From IMG/VR virus record IMGVR_UViG_3300034691_000037, positions 22,682 through 86,681 of that record: a stretch of DNA of 64,000 nucleotides; one strand, written 5' to 3'. The notes under the pieces were generated by a model. It ran no database searches and was not told the origin of the DNA. It saw only the letters and a program-made list of their open reading frames with translations. Origin of the DNA: a virus. Numbering within the stretch: the first letter of the stretch is position 1; each line of letters opens with the position of its first letter. Below are positions 7,772 to 16,454 of the stretch, piece after piece. The position numbers were made by a program, and so were the translations under genes.

Positions 7772-8523
7772 TAATCGTCCGCCACTTTAGGACCCTGAGT
7801 AACGCTGACAACGCCACTGGCGATCAGCGCGCTCAAAGGCACAGGTTGCTTGTAGTTCATGGTTTCGTTCTGACGGGCTTCTGCTTCACGGTACTTAGGT
7901 ACCCAATGCGGGAAGTCCAGACCGGTCAGCATTTCAAGGTCAGCGTGGATATAGCCCACTACAAACCACTCGTAGCCTTCATCGAGCTCAGCTACCAGGG
8001 TAATGTATGGTTTACCTGTCTTCGGATCGGTCTCAAACCCGCTGGCCGCAAACTGGTGAAACCCAGGACGGTCGGAGAAACGGTGAACAAAGCTGAAATC
8101 AAGCAAATCGTCTTTCGACGTAGCGATGACGTTTTGGCAATCAGCATCAACGTAAGCCGGAAGGTGCTGAACCAGACGGAACGTCTTACCTTCTTGCCGG
8201 GCCTTTTCTTCGGCCATTTGTTCAGGGTTGGCAATGACCAGGACTTTACCTTGCTCCGGCAATGAAATAGTCGTACCGTCGAGAAGCATACGTGCATGCA
8301 TCAGCTTGGTCACTATTTTGACCATGCTTTCCATGACCGCAGTGTGGACATCATTATGTTGAATATGAGCGGTGTGCCATTGATGCACAGCGCCGATGGA
8401 GATGGTGGTCGCTAAGATTGCGACCGTATGCCGCTCATTATCCCGGCCGTTGAACTTGTGTTCGACCGAGGTGATCCAAGCCAGCAGATCTTCCCACTTA
8501 TAAATGCAGATTTTTTCGAGCAT
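7771..8523 (-). CDS. Hypothetical protein (250 aa)
   Basis: 250 residues; the ATG at 8523 has AAGGGG upstream. The N-terminal half is His-rich (HTVAILATTISIGAVHQWHT then HIQHNDVHT) but without a HExxH or other metal signature. No family assigned. Confidence 0.8.
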   Translation of the reverse strand: MLEKICIYKWEDLLAWITSVEHKFNGRDNERHTVAILATTISIGAVHQWHTAHIQHNDVHTAVMESMVKIVTKLMHARMLLDGTTISLPEQGKVLVIANPEQMAEEKARQEGKTFRLVQHLPAYVDADCQNVIATSKDDLLDFSFVHRFSDRPGFHQFAASGFETDPKTGKPYITLVAELDEGYEWFVVGYIHADLEMLTGLDFPHWVPKYREAEARQNETMNYKQPVPLSALIASGVVSVTQGPKVADD

Positions 8524-8534
8524 GGTTAAACCCC

Positions 8535-9041
8535 TTACGATGTCAGGATGTATTTCATATTGTCTTCTGTGAGCATCTTTTGGATCTCAAGAAGTTTTGT
8601 CGGGACTGAAAACTTATCGCCTAGTTGATCGCGGATTACTGTCAGGGCAATGGCATCTTCAATCCGAATAGCCTTAACCTCTGTAGCCGCACAGGTCTTT
8701 GCAACAACATGAGTGTCTCGCTGCGTCAGAAGGGTTACGTGCTCTGCCAGATAAGGGCCAAGCTGAGCCCAGTTCCGCGTAGGTTCCCAGCGACCGTTGA
8801 TCCTTGAGTCAGGACCCTCATGCCATAGCTTCCATTCAAGATCTACGATCACGGCCGGTTTCTCCATGCAGTGGAGCAACTTAGCATTGTTACCAGGATA
8901 AGTGCCATCGTGCATGTTGAAGATAGGCGTGTCCTTAGTGGCAGCAGCAAGCGCCCAATCGAGTACCACGCCGGTCAGTAGCGGATCGTTGTAACGAAGA
9001 ACCGTCAGATCAAGATCTGGATCATCTTCAGAGTACTTCAT
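8535..9041 (-). CDS. Hypothetical protein (168 aa)
   Basis: The start is set at 9041 (MKYSEDDPDLDLTVLRYNDP), with AAGGGG upstream and just beyond the preceding stop at 9055. The longer in-frame reading overlaps that gene and lacks a ribosome site. The N-terminus is very acidic. No domain recognised. Confidence 0.75.
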   Translation of the reverse strand: MKYSEDDPDLDLTVLRYNDPLLTGVVLDWALAAATKDTPIFNMHDGTYPGNNAKLLHCMEKPAVIVDLEWKLWHEGPDSRINGRWEPTRNWAQLGPYLAEHVTLLTQRDTHVVAKTCAATEVKAIRIEDAIALTVIRDQLGDKFSVPTKLLEIQKMLTEDNMKYILTS

Positions 9042-9054
9042 GCATTGCCCCTTA

Positions 9055-9723
9055 TCAGTAAAGGTATTTGCCGTGCGTGGTGTAGATGCTGAAAACATCC
9101 AGATATTCCTTGATCTCAGCAGCTCGCTGTTTCGACCAGGCCCACGCAGGTAAGGTACTGTGACAAGTAACTACCGTATTTTCATGCATGTCCAACTCGA
9201 CATTAAGAGCCTGTGCGGATTTACCATGACATACATGTTGGCACATTGCGTCAAATTGTGCCTTTGTCAGAGGCTTGCTGCCGTATTCCTGATCGATCGG
9301 AACACTAGCAGTAATCGCTTTACCGTAAGGACTTGGCTGATCATCCTGCATCCTCATCTTGGCCATGAGGTTCAGTTCCCACGCGGCCGGCTTTACAGTG
9401 TGAGCAGTCAGCAACTTACCAGCGCCCATAGCGTGCGCTGTAGTGATCGCAATTGCTTTGGCCACCTCATGCGTCACGTCATGACACAGAAAGCGCTGAT
9501 CAAAATCACCGGCGCTTACAGGCGCATAGGCGTTGAGGAACTCGCGCAGAGCATAGTTGTTGATACGGTGAGTGCGCTTGGCGAAGTCGTTCATATACGC
9601 AATCATGGACGACACGTCATACGCGGACGGGGTCAGTGTGGTGAGTACCAGATGAAACAGACCCGTAGCGCGATGAGTTAGCACTACCACGCAATAAGGT
9701 TTATCTTTGTGGATGATACTCAT
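9055..9723 (-). CDS. Hypothetical protein (222 aa)
   Basis: 222 residues beginning MSIIHKDKPYCVVVLTHRAT. It contains several His and Cys residues (for example AMCQHVCHGKSAQAL) with no zinc-finger spacing that I trust. It is coupled to the upstream gene by a 4-nt ATGA overlap. Function unknown. Confidence 0.8.
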   Translation of the reverse strand: MSIIHKDKPYCVVVLTHRATGLFHLVLTTLTPSAYDVSSMIAYMNDFAKRTHRINNYALREFLNAYAPVSAGDFDQRFLCHDVTHEVAKAIAITTAHAMGAGKLLTAHTVKPAAWELNLMAKMRMQDDQPSPYGKAITASVPIDQEYGSKPLTKAQFDAMCQHVCHGKSAQALNVELDMHENTVVTCHSTLPAWAWSKQRAAEIKEYLDVFSIYTTHGKYLY

Positions 9724-10130
9724 TTCTTACCCTCAAAGAACGCTTTGAAGACATCGCTGACTGGCTCCTTACTGCCCGGCGCAAGGTCGTGGAAATGCAC
9801 TTCATTGATGACAGTGATGTGTGGTTTTCGGTCTGTCAAAGAACCCCGCTCGGCGCGACTGATGGTTTGAAACTTAGGTAAGTCGATCACCTGAGCTACG
9901 CCGTAAGTCGCACGACGGTTGTAGAGATCGATGTACTCTTCCAGCTTCGGAAGATTACGTTCTGCACGTAGACGCGCAGGATCATCAGGAGGGGAGTGTT
10001 TGATCAAGTCGCGCATCTCTTCCAGTTCTTCTTTGGCTTCGATACCGCTAGTGCCAGCGTAGACATGGCTGATCAGTTTCATTTCTTGTTCCAGCGTTAA
10101 AGCCAGTGATTCTTCAGCGTCGTTGCTCAT
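9720..10130 (-). CDS. Hypothetical acidic protein (136 aa)
   Basis: The start at 10130 (MSNDAEESLALTLEQEMKL) forms an ATGA overlap with the upstream stop and has GGGGATC before it; the longer reading lacks a site. Helical and highly charged in the first 75 residues. No family recognised. Confidence 0.75.
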   Translation of the reverse strand: MSNDAEESLALTLEQEMKLISHVYAGTSGIEAKEELEEMRDLIKHSPPDDPARLRAERNLPKLEEYIDLYNRRATYGVAQVIDLPKFQTISRAERGSLTDRKPHITVINEVHFHDLAPGSKEPVSDVFKAFFEGKK

Positions 10131-10708
10131 ACACGATCCCCTTGAATGTAGCATGATTGTCCAGGTTTGTGAATAGCATCGCCTTTAACGCGCTGCACAC
10201 CCAGATCGGCAATAGTGCCAGAGAAGCCTTTGTTTTCAAACAGCTGTACTTTGAAGTACAGCAGATCGAGGCCGAGCACGTTCATTACCGAATGACCTGC
10301 CGATCGCTGCAATTCGTATTCGCTATTTAGCGCCCAGAATCGGTCCTGTTTGATTTCTTCACCAGCCTTCTCAGCGGTGAGGCCTTCGTACATCAGCATC
10401 CGCTGCTTTGAGTTCATCAGCGTGATCTGCACGGGATAAGCTTCATCACCCACTACGACCATAGCGGGATGACCATCTTCGGCAAACTTCTCACCCAGGA
10501 CTTTAAACTGAGCGTAGAGGGATTCGAGGTATTCGAAGTGCTCGTTGTAGTCTTCGGCATCCAGGATGGGTTTGATGATATCATCACGGACTTGGTTACA
10601 GCAGAACTTACGGAACCGTGTGATGACCTTCTTGAGTTCTTTACGGTCAGTGTGGAATGCAAAAATTAACGCGAGGCGTTCCATTGCGGAAGTGGCATTA
10701 TACATCAT
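10127..10708 (-). CDS. Hypothetical protein (193 aa)
   Basis: 193 residues beginning MMYNATSAMERLALIFAFH; either of the two adjacent ATGs could be used, with GAGTAAG upstream. Helical, mixed charge, no signal or membrane segment. First gene after the terminator at 10737-10759. Confidence 0.8.
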   Translation of the reverse strand: MMYNATSAMERLALIFAFHTDRKELKKVITRFRKFCCNQVRDDIIKPILDAEDYNEHFEYLESLYAQFKVLGEKFAEDGHPAMVVVGDEAYPVQITLMNSKQRMLMYEGLTAEKAGEEIKQDRFWALNSEYELQRSAGHSVMNVLGLDLLYFKVQLFENKGFSGTIADLGVQRVKGDAIHKPGQSCYIQGDRV

Positions 10709-10736
10709 GACTTACTCAAAAATACAAAAGGTAAAA

Positions 10737-10759
10737 CGCTCACGGCTTGTCCGTGAGCG
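10737..10759 (-). terminator. 9-bp hairpin terminator
   Basis: CGCTCACGG (10737-10745) and CCGTGAGCG (10751-10759) form a perfect stem with loop CTTGT, followed by CTATG. It lies 9 nt beyond the stop of the 10768-11055 gene. Confidence 0.75.
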
Positions 10760-10767
10760 CTATGTTG

Positions 10768-11055
10768 TTACTTCTCGAATGGTGCGTAGATACCGAGGTT
10801 AGCACCACCTTCGATATCAATCAGTACTGCCATTCGGCGCTCACCACTGACGTAGGTTTCCTTTACAAGCGACACCTCGCAGTTCTTCAGCGTCTCGCCG
10901 CTCTGGTCGGCGATCAACATCATCTCAAGACCATCTGCCAGATACTCGTAAGCAGGGCAAGGGTTTTCTAGCAGATAGAGATTTAGTTGATGACAGCCAA
11001 GCTCACCCACTACTGTCGTGAACGTTTCACGATCAAACGAAACTTTAACTGACAT
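10768..11055 (-). CDS. Hypothetical protein (95 aa)
   Basis: 95-residue soluble protein beginning MSVKVSFDRETFTTVVGEL; AGAGGC lies upstream of the ATG. Mixed alpha/beta character with no recognised motif. Last gene of its transcript, ending at a strong hairpin. Confidence 0.75.
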   Translation of the reverse strand: MSVKVSFDRETFTTVVGELGCHQLNLYLLENPCPAYEYLADGLEMMLIADQSGETLKNCEVSLVKETYVSGERRMAVLIDIEGGANLGIYAPFEK

Positions 11056-11066
11056 GGGAGTAGCCT

Positions 11067-11354
11067 CTATTTACTGCGGATTGATTTGATGGTGATAGTT
11101 TCATCAGAATCTGGGAAGTTGATGTCTAATACATACCGCCAAAGGCCGTCTGGGGATGTTGACTTCATCAACAGGTAAGTCACATCCCGAGGATTTTCCT
11201 CATCAGGGCCGAAGGTGTGGACGATCGAGAACCAGCGAGCAACCGAGGCGCTTTGTTCGGTTCCTTCGTTAGTCAAATCTTCAAGTAACCCATGAAGAAA
11301 TGTTAAACCTCTACCGGAACGAACCGTTTCAGCCCCTGGCGTAACTTCCATCAT
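11067..11354 (-). CDS. Hypothetical protein (95 aa)
   Basis: 95 residues beginning MMEVTPGAETVRSG. GGAGG lies seven bases before the first of two ATGs. It overlaps the upstream gene's stop by 4 nt. No relation to the next 95-residue protein is visible. Function unknown. Confidence 0.75.
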   Translation of the reverse strand: MMEVTPGAETVRSGRGLTFLHGLLEDLTNEGTEQSASVARWFSIVHTFGPDEENPRDVTYLLMKSTSPDGLWRYVLDINFPDSDETITIKSIRSK

Positions 11355-11650
11355 TTAAGCACCTCCTCATCAGGCAGGGCAATGGTGTCATCCACATCGC
11401 TGGCCGCACTGGCCATGTGCTGAGCGATAAACTGCGCTGGCGCAAACTCAGCCTTGCTGGAGGCGAAGCTGTAGAGCGCCAGCGTTACCATCCAGTCAGG
11501 TTCATTGCCGACGTTCATCAGCAAGTCGGCAATGCGGTTAAGCAAAGCCTCTTCACCGATTTCGAAGACGTTGACCTTTTGAGCTTTCAAGGCGTTGTGC
11601 TTGGCCAGCATTGCTTTGTTGAAGATTTTGAGCTGTTTGCTGAGAGACAT
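11351..11650 (-). CDS. Hypothetical protein (99 aa)
   Basis: 99-residue helical protein, basic at the start (MSLSKQLKIFNKAMLAKHNA) and acidic at the end (DVDDTIALPDEEVLK). Coupled to both neighbours by short overlaps. No recognised domain. Confidence 0.75.
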   Translation of the reverse strand: MSLSKQLKIFNKAMLAKHNALKAQKVNVFEIGEEALLNRIADLLMNVGNEPDWMVTLALYSFASSKAEFAPAQFIAQHMASAASDVDDTIALPDEEVLK

Positions 11651-11985
11651 TACTTACCATCCTTAAATTTGCGGTCCCAGTTGATCTCTTTAGACCATTC
11701 TGGCTTATTGGTTACAGGGCGTTCTTGCTTGCGGTAGTAGTCGCCGATAGGGACCCTGTGCAAGACCACACCTTCATTCATGAGGATCACCTCATCACGA
11801 AACAGATCACCTGGATGCTGCACGGTGCCGTGATGGAGTTGGATCACATCGCTTTTGTTCTCGCCCATCTTTTCGATGAACTCTGCCACATGGGCACGCG
11901 TCAGGTAGTCGTTCTGGCGGAAGTTTTCTAAAGCCTTTCTTACCAACTCTTCGCCATTGGCGACGGTAACAGAAAGAGTAGCCAT
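11650..11985 (-). CDS. Hypothetical protein (111 aa)
   Basis: 111 residues beginning MATLSVTVANGEELVRKAL and ending with a basic KEINWDRKFKDGK tail. Soluble, no known motif. It sits directly downstream of a single-span membrane protein gene. Confidence 0.75.
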   Translation of the reverse strand: MATLSVTVANGEELVRKALENFRQNDYLTRAHVAEFIEKMGENKSDVIQLHHGTVQHPGDLFRDEVILMNEGVVLHRVPIGDYYRKQERPVTNKPEWSKEINWDRKFKDGK

Positions 11986-11992
11986 GATAACC

Positions 11993-12541
11993 TCACTTAC
12001 ATAAAGCCGCGTGAGAAATAGCCGCAGCCTTCTTGTTGATGATGAAGGTGTACGAATCAGCAGGCTTCAGCGCCGCAGTCCCTCGTTCACCTTCCGAAAC
12101 AATGGTGACAACGGGTTGCTCGCTACCCTTACTGCTGACGATAACCATGCCGGTACCCCTCACGTCGATCAGGGTCTTTTCAGAAATACTGGACTTGTCG
12201 ATACTGCGCCACCCCAGCACATCCATGAACGGATAGCTGTAGGTACGAGTACCTGTGATGCTGTATCCGCCGACATCCATCTCACAGGTACGGAAGTCGT
12301 TCAGATAGCCTTTCGTGGAGGTGCTGTAAGCGTAGTAGCCTCCAGCACCGATTACGACGATTGCGAGAACCAGCGCTACAGCAATCGTTCGATAAAGAAT
12401 ACGTTTTGCCGCCTTAGCACCAGCGCGGACAGTCATTAAACTACGGGCACGCAAACCAGCATCCAATTTTTCAGGATGGGCTTCTGCCGCTTGTTCAAGA
12501 GTCAAAGAATTGCTATTACCAGTTTCAACGAGGGTTGTCAT
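11993..12541 (-). CDS. Single-span membrane protein with periplasmic C-domain
   Basis: The start is taken at the ATG 12541, with GGAG upstream; the longer reading would use TTG. In the 182-residue product, about residues 50-70 (TIAVALVLAIVVIGAGGYYA) form a transmembrane helix. The basic segment before it (RAGAKAAKR) predicts an N-in, C-out topology with a ~110-residue exported beta-rich domain containing two Cys. Function unknown; an envelope-modifying or exclusion role would be conjecture. Confidence 0.8.
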   Translation of the reverse strand: MTTLVETGNSNSLTLEQAAEAHPEKLDAGLRARSLMTVRAGAKAAKRILYRTIAVALVLAIVVIGAGGYYAYSTSTKGYLNDFRTCEMDVGGYSITGTRTYSYPFMDVLGWRSIDKSSISEKTLIDVRGTGMVIVSSKGSEQPVVTIVSEGERGTAALKPADSYTFIINKKAAAISHAALCK

Positions 12542-12580
12542 TGCGACTAACTCCAAAAGTTTAAAAGTGTGCTGCTCGGT

Positions 12581-12907
12581 TTAACGACTAGGGGTTAAGC
12601 TGGTTACCAACTTCTCAAGAAGAGTTTTCTTGACAGTGATTGGTTTGTTCTCATCCAAGATGCGGATGACGGTATTGCGGCAACGCTGGTCACGTAAATC
12701 AATACGTGATAGTCGGCGCCGCGCATGTGCGATATCGCCATCGGCAGAAATGACAGTAATGTCTTTAAAGCCCGCGTGCTCCAGAGTTTCTTGAATCAGC
12801 GCGGCGATCACCGTTTTACCTGCACGATTAGTACCACGCAGTTCGATCTCGATCTCAAGTCCATCTACTGGTTCATTCTTAACGACCGTAACTTTGCGAA
12901 TGGTCAT
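12581..12907 (-). CDS. Small P-loop protein
   Basis: 108 residues with a Walker A-like GTNRAGKT at positions 25-32 after a beta-strand (LEIEIELR), which is the normal arrangement of a P-loop NTP-binding site. No Walker B pattern is obvious and the chain is far shorter than typical kinases or ATPases. It may be a minimal nucleotide-binding protein or a regulatory remnant. Confidence 0.7.
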   Translation of the reverse strand: MTIRKVTVVKNEPVDGLEIEIELRGTNRAGKTVIAALIQETLEHAGFKDITVISADGDIAHARRRLSRIDLRDQRCRNTVIRILDENKPITVKKTLLEKLVTSLTPSR

Positions 12908-12918
12908 CTGTGATTCCT

Positions 12919-13446
12919 TTAAGCAGCTAGCTCGATTAAGTCCTTACAGGACACGCCGTTCTCGACATGCAGTTCCAACAGGGTCAGCAACATGTCTTTA
13001 CTGAAAGCACTGAGCTGCGGCAGTACAGACTCATCGTCACCCGCGAGTAACGCGATGATAGTACCTTTAACAATACCGGCGCCAATGAACATACCGGCCG
13101 CCATTGCAATGACAGCAGGACTACCTTCAGAGAAGTCCAGAAGGTTTTTCGAAATGTGATTAATGTTATCAGTCGACATGGAAAGATGACGGACGTGGTT
13201 AGCGATATGCGCGGTCTTAACGAGCATGACCATTGCCTCTTCGGTACCTTCGAAGATCGTGATGTCAATACAGCCCATGACCTCAGTCTGTACAACAACG
13301 CGCGTTGGCGTGACTTCCATCAACTGTCCGCCGAAGCCCAGCTCGCAGCTAATGAGTACGTTAAGCGACTTACTTAACGTCCAGTCATGAATGCTGTTGT
13401 AAACGTCACCACCACCTTTGTTGCGGTTTTGAGTTACTGTGATCAT
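12919..13446 (-). CDS. Hypothetical protein (175 aa)
   Basis: 175 residues; a Gly/Ala-rich segment near 113-131 (VIAMAAGMFIGAGIVKGTII) could be a membrane-associated helix. Overlaps the upstream gene by 4 nt. No family recognised. Confidence 0.75.
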   Translation of the reverse strand: MITVTQNRNKGGGDVYNSIHDWTLSKSLNVLISCELGFGGQLMEVTPTRVVVQTEVMGCIDITIFEGTEEAMVMLVKTAHIANHVRHLSMSTDNINHISKNLLDFSEGSPAVIAMAAGMFIGAGIVKGTIIALLAGDDESVLPQLSAFSKDMLLTLLELHVENGVSCKDLIELAA

Positions 13447-14033
13447 TCTTTAGCATCCTTTTTCGTTACTGTTTCGTGAAGCCACTCACTTTCTTCAGCG
13501 ATTACCGCGTAATCGAGGACAACTGTAACAAGCTTCAACTTGCAGGGACTCAAGAGCTGAGTGACCAGCTTGCGACTTTCTGGGTCGAAATTATAAACGG
13601 GGGCGACCCAGCCCTTTCCCAACAACCACTTGACGCCCGTCCACCAGATCCGCGCCATTGGCTGCCTGTTAATAAAAGGCTGTGCGGCGACTTCTTCATC
13701 AACCTTTCTGATGGCGGCTTCCGTAAACGGTTGTATAAGGTGAGGTACCGCCAGACTGGAATACCGATACTCTACTACTTTCTTCGGGTCATCGCAGGTA
13801 ACAAGGATGCTGTAGATCGAACAACAAACTTCAGTTGTACCATCCCCGATTTCAAGAACCGTATTGGTCAGCCATGCGCCATGGACGTGGTTACGATAAT
13901 CTTCCAGGGCGTAAGCAACAGCCTCCCAAAACTCTGACGGCTTTTCTACCAACTGTTGTTTAATCACATTGACGATAACATCAAAGCGCGCGGATGCCTC
14001 TTTAATGTAACGCCGTGACTCAAGACTTAACAT
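13443..14033 (-). CDS. Hypothetical protein (196 aa)
   Basis: 196-residue soluble protein starting MLSLESRRYIKEASARF, with AGGGAGG upstream. It is the first gene downstream of the promoter-like element at 14060-14074 and probably heads the transcript running to about 10.77 kb. Function unknown. Confidence 0.8.
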   Translation of the reverse strand: MLSLESRRYIKEASARFDVIVNVIKQQLVEKPSEFWEAVAYALEDYRNHVHGAWLTNTVLEIGDGTTEVCCSIYSILVTCDDPKKVVEYRYSSLAVPHLIQPFTEAAIRKVDEEVAAQPFINRQPMARIWWTGVKWLLGKGWVAPVYNFDPESRKLVTQLLSPCKLKLVTVVLDYAVIAEESEWLHETVTKKDAKE

Positions 14034-14059
14034 TTTCTACCTCCCTTAATGAGCATGTG

Positions 14060-14074
14060 TCAAGTTAGTAATGT
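14060..14074 (-). promoter_or_regulatory. Putative phage promoter element ACATTAC-NN-ACTTGA
   Basis: The minus strand reads ACATTACTAACTTGA, ending 26 nt before the start codon at 14033. The same core precedes several other transcript-leading genes (33770, 30412, 32488, 40729). It resembles the phiKZ early-promoter core TATATTAC as I recall it. Confidence 0.5.
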
Positions 14075-14104
14075 AGGACTAGCCGCTGTTTACTTCTGCC
14101 AACC

Positions 14105-14569
14105 TTAACGTTGCCAGTGTTTAGCAGGCTTACCTTGGCGGTTGACACCCGTTGGACTTACCGGCGGTGGGCGGCGCGGTTCGAGGGGGCGTACTTTCCG
14201 AACATTTCGGAACTGAGTAGGTTCACCACCTGTAAGGAAATGGTTAGCGTAAAGGTTATAGTTAGCACCACCCACTAGGATGATTTCTTTCTGCCGAACC
14301 TTTTCCTCGTGCAGAATCACGCCAAAGCCCATCTTCTTCAGAACCGCATGATACTTATCGATATCTTTAGAGAAAATGACCGGCGTGTCCTTATAGAGGT
14401 CCTGCATTTCTTTCAGGATCTGCTCCTTTGGAACGCTATCAGGATCTGAATAAAACATGATCACTACTTCCGCACCGCCGGTGGCCGTAGCCACAGTCAG
14501 TACATCACGCTCATTATCCACCCAATAGTCAATGAGTGGATCAAACCCATGGTGCTTAACAAATCCCAT
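14105..14569 (-). CDS. Hypothetical protein (154 aa)
   Basis: 154 residues with a basic, proline-rich C-terminus (VRPLEPRRPPPVSPTGVNRQ). The N-terminal part looks alpha/beta (VLTVATATGGAEVVIMFYSD). It is followed by the promoter-like element at 14060-14074. No recognised family. Confidence 0.75.
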   Translation of the reverse strand: MGFVKHHGFDPLIDYWVDNERDVLTVATATGGAEVVIMFYSDPDSVPKEQILKEMQDLYKDTPVIFSKDIDKYHAVLKKMGFGVILHEEKVRQKEIILVGGANYNLYANHFLTGGEPTQFRNVRKVRPLEPRRPPPVSPTGVNRQGKPAKHWQR

Positions 14570-14579
14570 GTTGCTCTCC

Positions 14580-15083
14580 TTAAAGCAATTCAGCGTCAGC
14601 CAAGACGCCTATGATCTCACCGAAGCCCGGCATTGCCATCAGGCTACGCGTAGGGTTGATGGATACGTCACACGCCTGAGCAAGGTTGATAGGCAGCTGT
14701 GTGAGACCACCGTACAGGTTCTTGTAGACCAACTTCATGTTACTGCAGAACACTACGAAGTGGTCATCACCCAATGCAGGAACCGGTAATACGATCATCT
14801 CACAGATCTGTTCTTGGGTTAGTTTAAACCCCAGGAGGTTAGGGCGATCAAACGGATTGATGCTCATGATACTACTTGTTTTCTCACTGACGCTTCCAGG
14901 CCGTAGGTCCAGTTCGAGCGGTGGGTAGAACGGACGGAACTCAAGATCGCGGTTCAAGGCATCTGTGAGTGTGTCGCCTTCGACCAAACAAAACAGATCG
15001 GTGGATGAATCAAACTTGATGCAGGTGTACAGATAAGGCACGCCCAAAGACTGTTCAACAAGCGCTACTTTAAACTGTTGCAT
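14580..15083 (-). CDS. Hypothetical protein (167 aa)
   Basis: The start at 15083 (MQQFKVALVEQSLGVPYLYT) has a strong AGGAG; the longer reading runs into the terminator-like hairpin near 15114. Mixed alpha/beta and soluble; the centre contains VLPVPALGDDHFVVFCSNMK. Function unknown. Confidence 0.75.
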   Translation of the reverse strand: MQQFKVALVEQSLGVPYLYTCIKFDSSTDLFCLVEGDTLTDALNRDLEFRPFYPPLELDLRPGSVSEKTSSIMSINPFDRPNLLGFKLTQEQICEMIVLPVPALGDDHFVVFCSNMKLVYKNLYGGLTQLPINLAQACDVSINPTRSLMAMPGFGEIIGVLADAELL

Positions 15084-15113
15084 TTCAATACTCCTAAAAA
15101 AAGAATTAGAAAA

Positions 15114-15147
15114 GACCCGCAGAGGCCGAAGCCCCCGCGGATGGGTC
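15114..15147 (-). terminator. UUCG-loop hairpin after the exported-protein gene
   Basis: On the minus strand GACCC...GCGGGGGC, loop TTCG, GCCTCTGC...GGGTC pairs with two G-U wobbles and a 4-nt bulge. It overlaps the stop of the 15146-15478 gene. The stable UUCG tetraloop forms only in the minus-strand transcript. Confidence 0.55.
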
Positions 15148-15478
15148 AAAGCTGGCGAGGTATTTGAGTACCCACTTTCTGCATGCAGCTGCGCCAGAAC
15201 TCGTCCGTATTAGACATGTTCTCAAAGAATACCTTTTTCAGATAGTCCTTAGTCATGGGGAGCATGTCGGTAAGGCCATCCATCTTTTTGTATTCAGGTC
15301 TGCCTAACACTGCGATTACAGTTTCGTAATCAATCTCGCCACGGGCATCGATAGCCCCTTGGATAACCTCTTCACTTTTCACACAATCGTCTTCAGTGAC
15401 AGTGTGCATGTTAGAAGGCAACGATGCATGCGACATAACTGACACAAGCATCATTAAAATAAACAGCACTGGTTTCAT
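15146..15478 (-). CDS. Small secreted protein
   Basis: 110 residues. The first ~19 (MKPVLFILMMLVSVMSHAS) are a signal peptide with cleavage after SHA. The mature ~91-residue domain has two Cys that may pair in the periplasm (one near residue 32, one near 99). It overlaps the upstream membrane-protein gene by ATGA and may work with it at the envelope. No family recognised. Confidence 0.75.
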   Translation of the reverse strand: MKPVLFILMMLVSVMSHASLPSNMHTVTEDDCVKSEEVIQGAIDARGEIDYETVIAVLGRPEYKKMDGLTDMLPMTKDYLKKVFFENMSNTDEFWRSCMQKVGTQIPRQL

Positions 15479-15837
15479 TTTCCGGCAGCCTTCTTCAGCT
15501 TATTAACCTGGGCGGTGAACTTCTTGAGTTCTTTAACGACGGCTTCGCGCTGCTCACGCGAACCGGCAACTGGATCGATACCGTCCAAATACGCTTTGAA
15601 CAGTTCTTTCATTTTGCCGATTTCTTCCTGGACGGATTCCAAGATAGTCGGCGACTCCTGCAGCAGCTCTTCGAACTGATCGTGCAACTCACGATAGCTT
15701 TCAGTCTGCAGATGATGGAATGCCACCGCCGAAGCGATAGGTTCTTCCGACTTGGCAACAGCCTTGCCCATGTAGTAACCGACCGCATAGATAGCGGTAG
15801 CAGCACCTACATTAGCGACGAAGCGATAAAAGGACAT
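15475..15837 (-). CDS. N-terminally anchored coiled-coil protein
   Basis: 120 residues. About residues 5-25 (RFVANVGAATAIYAVGYYMG) form a Gly/Ala-rich membrane segment, and about 45-118 are strongly helical and charged, consistent with a coiled coil. Coupled to the secreted protein downstream. Function unknown. Confidence 0.75.
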   Translation of the reverse strand: MSFYRFVANVGAATAIYAVGYYMGKAVAKSEEPIASAVAFHHLQTESYRELHDQFEELLQESPTILESVQEEIGKMKELFKAYLDGIDPVAGSREQREAVVKELKKFTAQVNKLKKAAGK

Positions 15838-15875
15838 GGGGTGGTTCTCCCAATGGGTGAGTGAAACGGCATACA

Positions 15876-15898
15876 GCCAGCGAGTAAAACCCGCTGGC
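15876..15898 (-). terminator. Hairpin terminator after the 15909-16217 gene
   Basis: GCCAGCG (15876-15882) and CGCTGGC (15892-15898) pair around a 9-nt loop, with GCATACA on the outer side as in other hairpins of this window. Confidence 0.6.
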
Positions 15899-15908
15899 CG
15901 CGCTGCAG

Positions 15909-16217
15909 TTAGTCGTCTTGAGCTTGCAGCTCTTCGGACAGGACGATGACGGTGTCTTCGAACTGCATGCCGTCTTGTTCACGGATGCGTACGATGGCTT
16001 CGTCAAGCGCCATGACAACGTTGGCGTTCATGTGGTGAACGTGGTCGGTGACCGGCTTGTTGAGCATGGTGGTGATCACGGACTCCGGACCTTCCTCAAC
16101 GAAGAAGGTTACGCGGGTTTTCAGGCCGGTTTGCAGGCCTTCGTTGAAGAAGTCATGCTTGATGCTGTCGACGAATTGCAGGAGATCGGTAGGTTTCTGG
16201 ATGGTAACAGTCGTCAT
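15909..16217 (-). CDS. Hypothetical protein (102 aa)
   Basis: 102-residue acidic protein beginning MTTVTIQKPTDLLQFVDSIK, with GGAGTTACC upstream. It contains VHHMNANVVMALDEAIVRIR and an acidic tail EELQAQDD. Ends at a hairpin. No family recognised. Confidence 0.8.
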   Translation of the reverse strand: MTTVTIQKPTDLLQFVDSIKHDFFNEGLQTGLKTRVTFFVEEGPESVITTMLNKPVTDHVHHMNANVVMALDEAIVRIREQDGMQFEDTVIVLSEELQAQDD

Positions 16218-16280
16218 GGTAACTCCAAAGTAGGACGGGGTGGTTATCGAAGCAATGATGTATTACTGCTTCTTTTTTGA

Positions 16281-16454
16281 TTAGAATTGCTTGACCGACT
16301 GCTGATAAGGTTGATTCTTATATTCGACATCATCCTCCATGTGGCCGAATTGATGTTTGTTCACACCTGTGACGTCACGCGAACGTACTTTAAATACGTG
16401 CTCGGTAACATCGCGTTCGACGCCGATCTTCAGACCTTCGTCAATTTTCAGTTG
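16281..16454 (-). other. 57 open codons in frame after the TGA of the AAA+ gene
   Basis: Immediately after the TGA at 16455-16457 the same frame stays open for 57 codons to a TAA at 16281. It encodes protein-like sequence (QLKIDEGLKIGVERDVTEHV at the start). There is no ATG near its beginning; the first is 18 codons from its end, with no ribosome site. The stop is TGA followed by C, a leaky context. It is either a readthrough extension giving a 377-residue ATPase or a region opened by a recent nonsense change. Confidence 0.5.
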
